Shown piece by piece: positions 7,756-16,428 of a stretch of 64,000 nt of DNA. The notes below the pieces were generated by a model, which saw nothing but the letters and a program-made list of their open reading frames with translations, did no database searches and was not told where the DNA came from. A program made the translations under genes and the position numbers. Every line of letters starts with the position of its first letter. Positions within the stretch are counted from its first letter, which is position 1. Location: NCBI RefSeq assembly GCF_003352005.1, contig NZ_CP024848.1:4039001-4103000 (forward strand), read 5' to 3'. Source of the stretch: Oceanobacillus zhaokaii. Its GTDB lineage: Bacteria > Bacillota > Bacilli > Bacillales > Amphibacillaceae.

Positions 7756-9348
7756 TTAATTAACCATTTTGTTCATGCTTTTCCAAAATTCGTTTCGCAA
7801 ATATGCCTTCTGTATTTTTCCTGAACCTGTTTTAGGCAGTTCTTCTACAAAACTGACAGATGTTGGGGCTTTATAGTGGGCGACCCGTTCTCTTGCAAAA
7901 GCAATGATTTCCTCTTCTGTTACCGCTTCTCCATCCCGAACGACCACAACGGCATGCGGGGTCTCTCCCCATTTTTCGTGAGGGATGGAAATTACGGCCG
8001 CTTCGATTACCGCTGGATGTTCATACAGGATATTTTCCACCTCAATGGATGAAATATTTTCTCCACCACTGATAATAACATCTTTTTTCCTGTCGACGAT
8101 TTCTATATTTCCGTCACTGTCGACGACTCCCATATCCCCGGTATGAAACCAGCCATTCCTGATGACTTCATTCGTCGCCTTTTCATTTTTCCAATAGCCT
8201 TCCATCACACCGTTGCTCCGGATTACAATCTCACCAATTTCCTGACTATTCGGCGCAACCTCTTCACCTTCTTCATTGACTACTTTCACGTCAGTTAATA
8301 ACATTTGATAGCCCGCCTTCGATTTCATTCGGTATTGTACTTCTTTAGGCTCATCCAAATGCTGGGCGCGGATAATAGATGTTAAGGTCAGCGGGGACGT
8401 TTCTGTCATTCCATACACCTGTATGAATTCCCAGCCCATTTCTTCCTCCACTTTAGCTATAAACGTGACAGGTGGTGCAGAACCGCCGATGATAACCCTT
8501 ACATTTTGTTGTTTTATATTTATTTTATTTTCTTCATAATATTGGAGCAGTGAATTCAGTACGGTAGGGGCCATGTGCATAATCGTCACGTCATGCTTTT
8601 CTAGCTTTTCAAAAATGATATTGGGACGGGTTTTCCTTAGCATGATCTGGGTAGCACCGTTCCCTGTATAATAAAATATCGAGCCCCATCCATTAACGTG
8701 AAACATAGGCAAAACATGAAGCACCACGTCTTGATCACTTACACGTAAATGATGCATCACTTGAAGAGCTTGCAGGTAATTGTTTCGATGAGTAAGCATA
8801 ACGCCTTTCGGGTCTCCTGTCGTGCCGCTTGTATAAAGCAGGCTGGCAATATCCTTTTCATCCATCTCCGCACGGTCAAACGGCTTTGCTGAAAATTGGG
8901 CCAGCCACGCTTCGTATTCAAGATCGTCATCCTCAAGTTTAATTTTGCTGCCCCCGTGGACAATGATTTGTTCAACATTTAACTGATCTCGGACCGGGTC
9001 AATAAGACCGTATAATTCATAGTCCACAAATAAGATTTTGGTTTCACTATGGTTTAAAATAAACAAATAATCAATCGGCTTTAGCCGAATATTTAGTGGG
9101 ACGGTAACGACTCCCAATTGAAATGCTCCGTAAAACCCTTCTAACATTTCCAACGTATTCGGTGCCAAGATAGCAACCCGATCTCCTCTTTCTACCCCCA
9201 CTTTTTCCAGCCCATGGGAAAGCCTGTTTACTCTTTCATTCAGTTCGAAATAAGTAACAACCTTTTCGTCATCAATGACTGCTGTTTTATCGCCATATAG
9301 CTTAACAGCTCGATCTAAAAAATCTGTCAATAGTAATGGAATGTACAT
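7756..9348 (-). CDS. Acyl-CoA ligase (AMP-forming, FadD-like)
   Basis: This ANL-superfamily adenylating enzyme activates a carboxylic acid, probably a fatty acid, to its CoA thioester. The P-loop-like motif LLYTSGTTGDPKGVMLTHRN is at about residues 170-190. QVYGMTETSPL, the GWFHTGDMG hinge region, DRKKDVIISGGENISS and the C-terminal catalytic Lys segment KTGSGKIQKAYLR are all intact; 530 residues is typical. The start is preceded by a strong GGGGAGGGG. The nearby SDR gene, a FadR-type operator and the decayed gene to its right suggest a small lipid or acid metabolism block, although this gene points the other way. Confidence 0.88.
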   Translation of the reverse strand: MYIPLLLTDFLDRAVKLYGDKTAVIDDEKVVTYFELNERVNRLSHGLEKVGVERGDRVAILAPNTLEMLEGFYGAFQLGVVTVPLNIRLKPIDYLFILNHSETKILFVDYELYGLIDPVRDQLNVEQIIVHGGSKIKLEDDDLEYEAWLAQFSAKPFDRAEMDEKDIASLLYTSGTTGDPKGVMLTHRNNYLQALQVMHHLRVSDQDVVLHVLPMFHVNGWGSIFYYTGNGATQIMLRKTRPNIIFEKLEKHDVTIMHMAPTVLNSLLQYYEENKINIKQQNVRVIIGGSAPPVTFIAKVEEEMGWEFIQVYGMTETSPLTLTSIIRAQHLDEPKEVQYRMKSKAGYQMLLTDVKVVNEEGEEVAPNSQEIGEIVIRSNGVMEGYWKNEKATNEVIRNGWFHTGDMGVVDSDGNIEIVDRKKDVIISGGENISSIEVENILYEHPAVIEAAVISIPHEKWGETPHAVVVVRDGEAVTEEEIIAFARERVAHYKAPTSVSFVEELPKTGSGKIQKAYLRNEFWKSMNKMVN

Positions 9349-9557
9349 GTTAACCCCTCCCCAAAACAGGTCATATTTAGAAAATCTCCTCTGCTTTGTC
9401 CATTTTTTGACTTGCCTCCATACCTTTCTTTGTTAACTAATTTGTACTGCTCGCTGTTTATGACAAGTGATTCACTTTTCTATTTTTGATTATACTGAAT
9501 TGTTTGAAATTTTCAATATGTTTTTTCGAGTTTTTTTATAATAAGAGAGGTGATTTA

Positions 9558-10009
9558 CTAGCTTTAAAAGAAACTGATAAAAAAGGTGAATTTAAGTTAC
9601 TAAACCACGGGGCGTTAGCTTATAGTCTAATGGGCATCGGTCCGTTTCTTGGGATGAGATGGATTAATTGGGAAGGGGAAGAGGTCCTTATAAAAGTCTA
9701 GGGGAACGATTCTACCAGCAAGAGATCAGTCAGTTAGAAAACGAATGCACCATTATAGATGTCAAAAATCCCAGCATGAAAGAACGCTTAGATCCAGTGA
9801 CACTAAATAACTTCTTAAAACTTGTGGAACTGGCTCTAGCAAGAAGTGGTTACACAAAGAATGATTTCTTCCTTCTTTTGTTACTTCATGCAGAACGCCA
9901 CATTTTGTGGTCTTCCATTACATTAAAGTCTTATCCACTATCGACATACCACCTTATTTACAATCATTTTTGCCTCTACCTATGGTATGGCTCACCGCGA
10001 TATATCTAA
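9558..10009 (+). pseudogene. Decayed coding sequence, possibly beta-ketoacyl-ACP synthase III-like
   Basis: Two overlapping frames carry protein-like sequence but neither is a whole gene. The first (9558-9701) has a good AGAGAGGTGATT upstream but no start codon where one is expected, and reads ALKETDKKGEFKLLNHG to a stop. The second continues with RFYQQEISQLENE, NPSMKERLDPVTLNNF and ALARSGYTKNDF, then loses sense after about position 9915. From memory the second part resembles the middle of KASIII/FabH-like synthases (MKERLDxVTLxNF...SGYTKxD...LH). I take it as a frameshifted remnant. The family guess is weak. It lies between the acyl-CoA ligase and the SDR gene. Confidence 0.4.
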
Positions 10010-10099
10010 ATGAGATGATTTCCTGCTTTATTTTTCATAAATAATATTTTAAAACTTATAGTCACAATGTAAAAAGTTACGGCATATACTCTTTAAAAA

Positions 10100-10118
10100 T
10101 GAATGAATTGTTCATTCA
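10100..10118. promoter_or_regulatory. FadR/TetR-type operator
   Basis: TGAATGAA and TTCATTCA form a perfect 8-bp inverted repeat around TTG, 18 bases upstream of the SDR start codon. It closely matches the known B. subtilis FadR site (TGAATGAMTANTCATTCA) except for one extra central base. The TetR-family gene just downstream is the obvious candidate ligand, giving autoregulation of the two-gene unit. Confidence 0.75.
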
Positions 10119-10135
10119 CTAAAGGTGGCTAAAAA

Positions 10136-11047
10136 ATGACTGATAAGACCATAAAAAAGGAATGGAACTTACAAAATAAGTATGTATTGATTACAGGAGC
10201 AACAAGTGGAATTGGACTTGCGGCTGCAAAGGCCTTTGCAGCACGTTGTGCAAATCTAGGGATTATTGCCAGGAATCAAAGCAAGGCGGAGGAGATTTCA
10301 ACCCTATTACGGATGCAGACAAAGAAACCAATGAAGATTGATATTTTTATTGCTGATCTTTCCTCTCAAAGATCCATCCGAGAAGTCACTGCACAAATTC
10401 TTGAAAAGTGTCCAAGAATTGATGTTTTAGTGAATAATGCGGGCGCTTTATACGATACCTTTCAAAAAACCGAGGAAGGAGTGGAAATGACCTGGGCAGT
10501 TAACCACCTGGCTCCATTTCTTCTCACTTCACTGCTTTTGGATCATTTAAAGGAAAGTGAATCCGCTCGTATTATTAATACTGCTTCACATGGCCATAAA
10601 ATGATAAAAAAAGGTTTTGACTTTGATAATGTAAACGGGGAGCATCTCTATAAGGGGATGAAAAAGTATCTAGGCGGCCCAACCATACGCTATGCACAAA
10701 CTAAGCTCGCCAATATCCTATTTACAGCTGAATTAGCACGCCGTCTAGAAGGATCAAATATCACTGTTTTTTGTTTCGACCCGGGACTGGTAGCTACAAA
10801 TTTTAATCAAAACAATGGATTGATGGCCAAGTCAACCATGGCTGTAATGAATCTTTTTTCCCGTACCCCCGAGAAAGGTGCAGATACATTGGTATGGCTA
10901 GCTGAATTAAAGGATACCTCAAATCTCAATGGCCAATATTTTGCTGATAGACAGCAGAAGGCACCAACAGAACTAGCAACGGATAAAGAATTAGCAAGGA
11001 TACTTTGGAACATGAGTGAGGAACAAGTTCAGTTATCGAAAATTTGA
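10136..11047 (+). CDS. Short-chain dehydrogenase/reductase (retinol-dehydrogenase-like)
   Basis: This Rossmann-fold NAD(P)-dependent oxidoreductase has TGATSGIGLAAAKAFA near residue 20, NNAGALYD near residue 100, a catalytic Ser in INTASHGHK, and YAQTK near residue 186 (Tyr/Lys pair). The PGLVATNF motif after the active site and the length of 303 residues match the retinol-dehydrogenase/WW-domain-oxidoreductase-like subgroup. The natural substrate is unknown. It is cotranscribed with the TetR-family gene that follows and controlled by the operator just upstream. An AAAGGTGG precedes the ATG. Confidence 0.88.
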   Translation: MTDKTIKKEWNLQNKYVLITGATSGIGLAAAKAFAARCANLGIIARNQSKAEEISTLLRMQTKKPMKIDIFIADLSSQRSIREVTAQILEKCPRIDVLVNNAGALYDTFQKTEEGVEMTWAVNHLAPFLLTSLLLDHLKESESARIINTASHGHKMIKKGFDFDNVNGEHLYKGMKKYLGGPTIRYAQTKLANILFTAELARRLEGSNITVFCFDPGLVATNFNQNNGLMAKSTMAVMNLFSRTPEKGADTLVWLAELKDTSNLNGQYFADRQQKAPTELATDKELARILWNMSEEQVQLSKI

Positions 11048-11091
11048 GTAATACATTTGATATGAAACAAAAAAAGAAATGGGTGAATAGG

Positions 11092-11685
11092 ATGCCTCCA
11101 AGCAATGATCACCAACTGGACAAAGTCCATGATAAACGAAGAGCACAAATTAAAAATGCGGCTTTAAAAGTATTTGCACGACGCGGATTCATTGGCACAA
11201 AAATGAGCATGATAGCCAAAGAAGCAGACATCAGCCAAGGACTTTCCTATCGATATTACCAATCAAAAGATGAACTTTTTATTGAACTTGTAAAGGATGC
11301 AATGGAAGAAACAGCTGAGGCATATGCTTCGTTGGCAAATTTGGCTGGTTCTCCTTCAGGAAAAATTAAAGAATTAACCAAAAGAATGCTCCATACTAGT
11401 AATAGACATTCGTTTATGCTTATACAACAAGTACAAATTTCTGATGTAGTCCCTGACAAGGCAAAAGAAATTGTTCAACAATATCCAAGCCCTACTTTAA
11501 ACGAGCAATTAATCTCCATTTTTAAAAATGGCCAGGAGACCGGTGACTTTTGTAAAGGTGACTCAACTAAGCTTTTGATGCTCTACTTCTCAGTCATTTC
11601 CGGTTTAATGTTACTCCCCAATGAAGACGAGAAGAATAATCAATTCATAGATATAGATATTTTAATGAAACTATTATGTAAGTAG
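11092..11685 (+). CDS. TetR/AcrR-family transcriptional regulator
   Basis: The N-terminal helix-turn-helix is clear: KRRAQIKNAALKVFARRGF, then TKMSMIAKEADISQGLSYRYYQSKDELF at about residues 30-65. The rest is a variable helical ligand-binding domain. The first in-frame initiation codon, a TTG at 11044, overlaps the SDR stop, and another ATG lies at 11062. I prefer the ATG at 11092, which has GGGTGA upstream and gives about 197 residues, the usual family size. Its likely operator is the FadR-like palindrome ahead of the SDR gene, so an acyl-CoA ligand is plausible but unproven. Confidence 0.85.
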   Translation: MPPSNDHQLDKVHDKRRAQIKNAALKVFARRGFIGTKMSMIAKEADISQGLSYRYYQSKDELFIELVKDAMEETAEAYASLANLAGSPSGKIKELTKRMLHTSNRHSFMLIQQVQISDVVPDKAKEIVQQYPSPTLNEQLISIFKNGQETGDFCKGDSTKLLMLYFSVISGLMLLPNEDEKNNQFIDIDILMKLLCK

Positions 11686-11727
11686 ATAGAACTATCTAAT
11701 TTCTATCGTTGTATATTTAATGATTCT

Positions 11728-11762
11728 GGCAGAAATATAACTATGTGTATTTCTGCCTTTAA
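11728..11762 (+). terminator. Terminator after the TetR gene
   Basis: GGCAGAAATA (11728-11737) pairs perfectly with TATTTCTGCC (11748-11757) and is followed by TTTAAATT. It separates the TetR gene from the convergent rlmH. Confidence 0.75.
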
Positions 11763-11781
11763 ATTATCCAAGAGCCCTCAT

Positions 11782-12261
11782 TTACTTATGATATGGCTCA
11801 TTTCTAATGATCCGAAACCCCCGATACACCTGCTCCACCAATATCAGTCGCATCAACTGATGAGGAAACGTCATCTTAGAAAACGACAACCCCATATCGC
11901 TACGCTTTTGTACTTCTTCACTAATTCCAAGCGATCCACCAATAACAAACGCAATCTTGCTTTTCCCATATATCGCGAGCTCATCCATCTTCGCTGCCAG
12001 CTGCTCAGAGCTTAGCATCTTCCCGTTTATTTCTAGTGTAATGACGTATGTGTCCTGGCTAATATGAGATAAAATCCGTTCTCCTTCTTTCCGTTTCACT
12101 TCCAGCATTTCCGCTTCACTCATGTTTTCTGGTGCTTTTTCATCTACTACTTCAATGATCTCTACCTTTGCATAGGCAGTTAATCGTTTTAAATATTCCT
12201 GGATGCCTTGTTTAAGGTATTTTTCCTTTAGTTTTCCGACAGTTACAATTGAAATTTTCAT
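11782..12261 (-). CDS. rlmH: 23S rRNA pseudouridine-1915 N3-methyltransferase RlmH
   Basis: This small SPOUT-class methyltransferase acts on pseudouridine 1915 in helix 69 of 23S rRNA. It has exactly the family length (159 residues), the N-terminus [20 protein letters not shown], the SAM-binding knot [13 protein letters not shown] and the C-terminal [26 protein letters not shown]. In B. subtilis the gene (yydA) lies beyond the htrA end of the wal region. Here about 18 kb of accessory genes separate the two. Confidence 0.97.
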   Translation of the reverse strand: MKISIVTVGKLKEKYLKQGIQEYLKRLTAYAKVEIIEVVDEKAPENMSEAEMLEVKRKEGERILSHISQDTYVITLEINGKMLSSEQLAAKMDELAIYGKSKIAFVIGGSLGISEEVQKRSDMGLSFSKMTFPHQLMRLILVEQVYRGFRIIRNEPYHK

Positions 12262-12523
12262 TTAGTTTCCGATCCTTTTCTCATTGCTTTTGGCAATGAT
12301 GTTTTAGACTTAGCAAAAGCTTCTAACTAGAGTTTACCCTATATCGCAAGCAAAATGAATTATTTCCTGAGACTATAGGACTCTGTTACAGGCTAAACAC
12401 TTCCAATGAAATCCTATTTTTAAAGCCTTGCAAACTTTACTCCTAGTTTTTTCACAAATTAAGAAAAATTTCTCTAATTTGGTTTCAAAATGGTTATTTC
12501 TGGTTATAAACAGTATTAGGGGT

Positions 12524-12703
12524 GTGATCAAAATAGTAAAAACGAGGCAAACAATAGAGCTTCAGATTGAGCGGTTAAGATCGAGAATGTATCATGCCTT
12601 TGAAAAGGGCGAGCATTACGATCAAGTTGTTGCTATTTCCAAGGAGCTAGACGGCTTGCTTAACAAACTGGAGAATCTACATACCAAAACGAATGCAAAA
12701 TAA
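12524..12703 (+). CDS. Spo0E-family aspartyl-phosphate phosphatase
   Basis: This short helical-hairpin protein has the family core: QIERLRSRMYHAFEKGEHYDQVVAISKELDGLLNKLE, where the SxxLD motif is SKELD. Members dephosphorylate Spo0A~P and so delay sporulation. The start is uncertain. The GTG at 12524 lies only one base after AGGGG (12518-12522). An ATA at 12533 has ideal spacing of ten bases and would be a rare initiation codon. The reading frame stays open further upstream but is not protein-like. It is monocistronic and ends at a strong bidirectional terminator. Confidence 0.82.
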   Translation: MIKIVKTRQTIELQIERLRSRMYHAFEKGEHYDQVVAISKELDGLLNKLENLHTKTNAK

Positions 12704-12742
12704 AAATGACTCACCCAACGCTAATATGGGAGAGTCATTTTT
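12702..12742. terminator. Bidirectional terminator
   Basis: AAAAATGACTC (12702-12712) pairs with GAGTCATTTTT (12732-12742), extended inside by CCC/GGG. A-tract and T-tract flanks let it serve both the Spo0E-like gene and the convergent MFS gene. Confidence 0.88.
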
Positions 12743-12749
12743 ATGTACT

Positions 12750-14003
12750 TTATTCCGCTGCCCTATTATCTGGCACAAAGATTAGAACAATAAATCCGAT
12801 GATAAATAATATAATCAGACTAAATACACCATAGGAAGTGTTTCCAGTAATTTGCGCGGTTAGTCCGACTAAAAATGGACCAAGAATCGCAGCGAATTTT
12901 CCGAAGATATTATAAAATCCGAAGAACTCATTCGCTCTTTCTTTCGGTACAATTTGTGCAAAATACGAACGGCTGAGTGCCTGAATACCACCTTGTGCGG
13001 TTGCCACAAGCATAGCCAGAACCCAGAAGTCGGTAATCGTTTCTAAAAATATTGCGTAAATACAGATGATGATATAAATTAAAATACCGGTATAGAGCAT
13101 CCGCTTCGCACCGAATTTCTTGGCAAGGTACCCGAATAATATTGCGAACGGAGCGGCAACAATTTGTACAGCTAATAATGCAATAATCAGATCAGTCGCA
13201 CCGAGTCCTAAATCGGTTCCATATGCTGTCGACATCGAAATAATTGTACCAACACCATCAATATAGAAGAAATAAGCGATTAAAAAGATGAATATCGTTC
13301 GGTATTGCCTTATATCACGAAATGTTTGCCAAAGACGTTTAAAGCTGCTTGCAATAATTCTTGGTTCACGCTCAACATAGTGGAGCTGATGGACGTTTTT
13401 TATCATTGGAATGGCAAAAGTCATCCACCATACCGCCGTGATTAGGAAGGCAATTCGGCTCGCGGTTGTTGCTGATAACGGGATGATTTCCAGCTGTGAC
13501 AGCATGATAACGGTAATACTCAAAACAAAGGGAATCGAGCTCCCTATATAGCCTAAAGCATATCCCCTTGCCGAAACATCATCCATCCGCTCCTTCGTTG
13601 TTACATCGACGATAAAAGCATCATAGAAGACGACCGCACCTCTCGACCCGATAGAGGTAAACGTATAAATAATTAATAATAAAATCCAACTATCACTTGG
13701 GACGAATAGAAGTGATATTGTTGCTAATGTACCCATCGTGAAGAAAAACAGGAAGAACTTTTTCTTCATACCTTTATAATCGGCGATTGTACCTAAAATC
13801 GGCCCGAGCAGCGCTAATATTAACGTTGCAATCGAAATCGTATACCCTAGATATGCTGTTGAATCTACATCAGCGACACCTGCATTTCCTGCAACGGCTT
13901 TATAATAGATTGGAAAAATAGCGGTTGTAATAATAATAGAATAAGCAGAGTCTGCCCAATCATACATCATCCAGCTCTTCTCTTTTTTAGTAAACTTCCC
14001 CAA
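12750..14003 (-). CDS. UMF1-family MFS transporter
   Basis: This membrane protein of about 417 residues has twelve predicted hydrophobic segments. The N-terminal KSWMMYDWADSAYSIIITTAIFPIYY is the signature of the UMF1/Atg22-like branch of the major facilitator superfamily, as in YxiO of B. subtilis. The substrate is unknown. I prefer the TTG at 14003: GGGGGAGGG lies exactly seven bases upstream, while the ATG at 14009 directly abuts that ribosome-binding site. It stands alone and is convergent with the Spo0E-like gene. Confidence 0.85.
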   Translation of the reverse strand: MGKFTKKEKSWMMYDWADSAYSIIITTAIFPIYYKAVAGNAGVADVDSTAYLGYTISIATLILALLGPILGTIADYKGMKKKFFLFFFTMGTLATISLLFVPSDSWILLLIIYTFTSIGSRGAVVFYDAFIVDVTTKERMDDVSARGYALGYIGSSIPFVLSITVIMLSQLEIIPLSATTASRIAFLITAVWWMTFAIPMIKNVHQLHYVEREPRIIASSFKRLWQTFRDIRQYRTIFIFLIAYFFYIDGVGTIISMSTAYGTDLGLGATDLIIALLAVQIVAAPFAILFGYLAKKFGAKRMLYTGILIYIIICIYAIFLETITDFWVLAMLVATAQGGIQALSRSYFAQIVPKERANEFFGFYNIFGKFAAILGPFLVGLTAQITGNTSYGVFSLIILFIIGFIVLIFVPDNRAAE

Positions 14004-14365
14004 GCACATTCCCTCCCCCAATAGACCTATATTCAAGTGTACAACATCAGGTAGTAGATTACAGTTATAATATGAAAAAATTTACAATTTTAATACAAAT
14101 GTTGGGACATGGGGACAGGTCCCTTATTACCACCTTGACAAATGTTTAAATAATTCATTATACTTAACCTAACCAAATACCAATACAACTGTACCACATT
14201 GTAGTTTACACCCTGTTTGAATTCTGTTGTCCTACCCAGCTTACGTGCTTATGTCTCTACTTTGGAGCCTTTGCAAGGGGAAACTAGAAAATTATATTGA
14301 ATACGCTTCCATGAAAAATAAAAACGACCCATTACATATGAAAATAAGAATCGAGGTTCATACCT
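14004..14365. other. Intergenic region with a short GGGACAGGTCCC palindrome
   Basis: This is the divergent spacer between two MFS genes. At 14103-14123 it holds GGGACATGGGGACAGGTCCCT, containing the palindrome GGGAC-AG-GTCCC, a kind of short repeat found between genes in several Bacillaceae. No coding sequence is supported; the open frame from 14227 is not protein-like. Confidence 0.4.
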
Positions 14366-15592
14366 TTGCAAAGAAAAAAGAATACTTCAGAAAAATTATG
14401 GACGAAATACTTTATTCTAACGTTTATCTACTCTTTATTTACATCCATCTCTAACAATATGTTATTAACAGGACTTCCGCTATACGCAATCCATCTTGGC
14501 GGGAATAATTCCATCTCAGGATTACTTTTCGGGCTTTTTATGCTATTTGCTATTTTTTCTCGTCCGCTTTTTGGTAAATTAATCGACGAAAAGAGCAGAA
14601 GAATGGTACTGATTACCGGCGGTGTTATATCAGCTATCCTTAGCCTTTCTTATGTATTCGCCCTTTCCATCGGTCTATTGCTCTTATTAAGAGCGTTCCA
14701 TGGATTCGGTTTCGGTGCAACAACCAATTCTTCCGGCACCGTTGTTTCCGATATTGTTCCAAAAAGCAGATTAGCAGAGGGAATCGGTTATTTTGGGTTA
14801 GCGAATACTCTGGCTACTGCTGTAGGGCCTGCTTTAAGCTTGTTTATCATCATGAATTATAATTATAATCTGCTATTTATCGTTTCATCTATTCTAGGTT
14901 TCATCGCATTATTCTGCAGCTTTTTTATTAATTACGAGCGGAAGAATAATGAGTCTGAGCATGAATTATCCAATCCTAAAGTAAAAAGAAAGCTTTCGGA
15001 GATTATGTATGAAAAAACAGCATTGCCAACCGGCCTAGTTACGATATTTATTTATGTTGCGATGGGTGCAACATTGACGTTCATCCCAATATATGCACTT
15101 TCACTAGGGATAGAAGATATCGGATTATATTTTACAGTTTATTCATTCGCTCTATTGTTTACGAGAATTGCAGGTGGGAAATTGGCCGATAAATACGGGT
15201 ATTCACTTGTTATCATCCCAGGTATGATTATGATTGTGCTATCATTTGTCGTTTTGGCTTATGCAACATCATTATCCGCCTTTATCATCTCAGCCATTTT
15301 ATATGGACTAGGTTTAGGATCAGTTGATCCAACATTAAATGCAGTGATGATTCGACTTTGCCCGCCGGATAGAAGAGGTGTAGGGAATTCTACCTTCTTT
15401 ACTGCCAAAGATCTAGGTGGCGGTTTGGGTGCTGTCATCTTCGGATTCGTTTCACTAAGTCAAGGGTTTAGATCTGTTTATCTTTACTGTGCTCTAAGTA
15501 TTATCCTCGCGATGATTGCCTATCATTTCATCCTAAGAAGACAGATAAGCAGCATGGAGAAAGTTGTTGGTGGAATAAAACAAAGTGCATAG
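14366..15592 (+). CDS. MFS transporter (drug-efflux type)
   Basis: This membrane protein of 408 residues has twelve hydrophobic segments and the MFS motif A region in GKLIDEKSRRMVLITGG between helices 2 and 3, repeated in degenerate form in the second half (GGKLADKYGYSLVI). It resembles YfkF/YwoG-type permeases of Bacillus; the substrate is unknown. The initiation codon appears to be the TTG at 14366, with GAGG eleven bases upstream. It stands alone, divergent from the UMF1-type transporter. Confidence 0.82.
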   Translation: MQRKKNTSEKLWTKYFILTFIYSLFTSISNNMLLTGLPLYAIHLGGNNSISGLLFGLFMLFAIFSRPLFGKLIDEKSRRMVLITGGVISAILSLSYVFALSIGLLLLLRAFHGFGFGATTNSSGTVVSDIVPKSRLAEGIGYFGLANTLATAVGPALSLFIIMNYNYNLLFIVSSILGFIALFCSFFINYERKNNESEHELSNPKVKRKLSEIMYEKTALPTGLVTIFIYVAMGATLTFIPIYALSLGIEDIGLYFTVYSFALLFTRIAGGKLADKYGYSLVIIPGMIMIVLSFVVLAYATSLSAFIISAILYGLGLGSVDPTLNAVMIRLCPPDRRGVGNSTFFTAKDLGGGLGAVIFGFVSLSQGFRSVYLYCALSIILAMIAYHFILRRQISSMEKVVGGIKQSA

Positions 15593-15792
15593 TTTGGAAG
15601 GCATTATGTTTATCTTTTTTCAGATTAGGTAGCATTTCTCAACAGAGAGTGCTACTATTTTTTTGGCTAGGTTTGCCAATCATTTCTATAGAACGTCTTC
15701 AATCTAGGTACATTCCTTTAACATTGCGAATAAGATATTTAATAACTTACTGCCCATTTAGGCGGAATGAATCTGAGAGGGGAATGAGCAAT

Positions 15793-16356
15793 ATGTACGC
15801 TGTTCCTTATGTGTATCCATACCCTTATTACGTCAATACACCAATATATACCTACAACACGAGACAACCTATGTACTGGGGTTTTACTGAGAGTAGCGCA
15901 TATGCCAATCGAAATCTTTATTTACAAACACCAGTTGAAGAAGGAAGTAATTTAAAGGATTTTGGAAAAGGACCGTTTATAGTGAAAATTGATAAGGCAG
16001 CGGAGCAAAACAATACATTTCGTACAGTTTTATGGACAGGTAATCATTTGCAAGTTACTGTGATGAGTCTTAATATCGGGGAAGACACCGGTTTAGAAGT
16101 TCATCCTAACGCCGATCAATTCATACGTATTGAGGATGGTCAAGGAATCGTTCAAATCGGAGATAAGAGAGGCAAATATTATATTCTGGAAAAAGTGCAT
16201 GATGATGACGCAATTATCGTTCCCGCCGGAAAATGGCATAATTTGATAAATACAGGTGATAAAGCACTAAAACTCTATACAATCTATGCCCCGCCACAGT
16301 ATCCATTAGCTACTATTCATAGAACGAAAGCAGACGCAATAGCTGCTCATGACTAA
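15793..16356 (+). CDS. Cupin-domain protein with Tyr/Pro-rich N-terminus
   Basis: The first 25 residues are strikingly rich in Tyr and Pro (MYAVPYVYPYPYYVNTP). A single cupin domain follows: motif 1 in GEDTGLEVHPNADQFIRIEDGQGIVQIG and motif 2 in VPAGKWHNLINTGDKALKLYTIYAPPQY. Metal-ligand positions are His and Glu/Gln-like in motif 1 and His in motif 2. The cupin domain resembles mannose-6-phosphate-isomerase-like cupins; no enzyme activity can be assigned. The Tyr-rich head recalls spore-coat proteins, which is only a suggestion. The ATG at 15793 has AGAGGGG ten bases upstream; the ATG at 15784 is too close to it. Confidence 0.8.
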   Translation: MYAVPYVYPYPYYVNTPIYTYNTRQPMYWGFTESSAYANRNLYLQTPVEEGSNLKDFGKGPFIVKIDKAAEQNNTFRTVLWTGNHLQVTVMSLNIGEDTGLEVHPNADQFIRIEDGQGIVQIGDKRGKYYILEKVHDDDAIIVPAGKWHNLINTGDKALKLYTIYAPPQYPLATIHRTKADAIAAHD

Positions 16357-16371
16357 AAGTAAATTAATAAA

Positions 16372-16413
16372 AAACCCAGCTAATCTACTTCTTAAGTGAA
16401 GTTAGCTGGGTTT
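16372..16413. terminator. Bidirectional terminator
   Basis: AAACCCAGCTAA (16372-16383) pairs perfectly with TTAGCTGGGTTT (16402-16413) between the convergent cupin and TraB-family genes. Confidence 0.88.
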
Positions 16414-16428
16414 CTAGCTTTATCTCTT

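Noticed and set aside
14227..14454. 75-codon plus-strand open frame ahead of the MFS gene
   Set aside because: It overlaps the MFS gene in another frame and has no supporting features.
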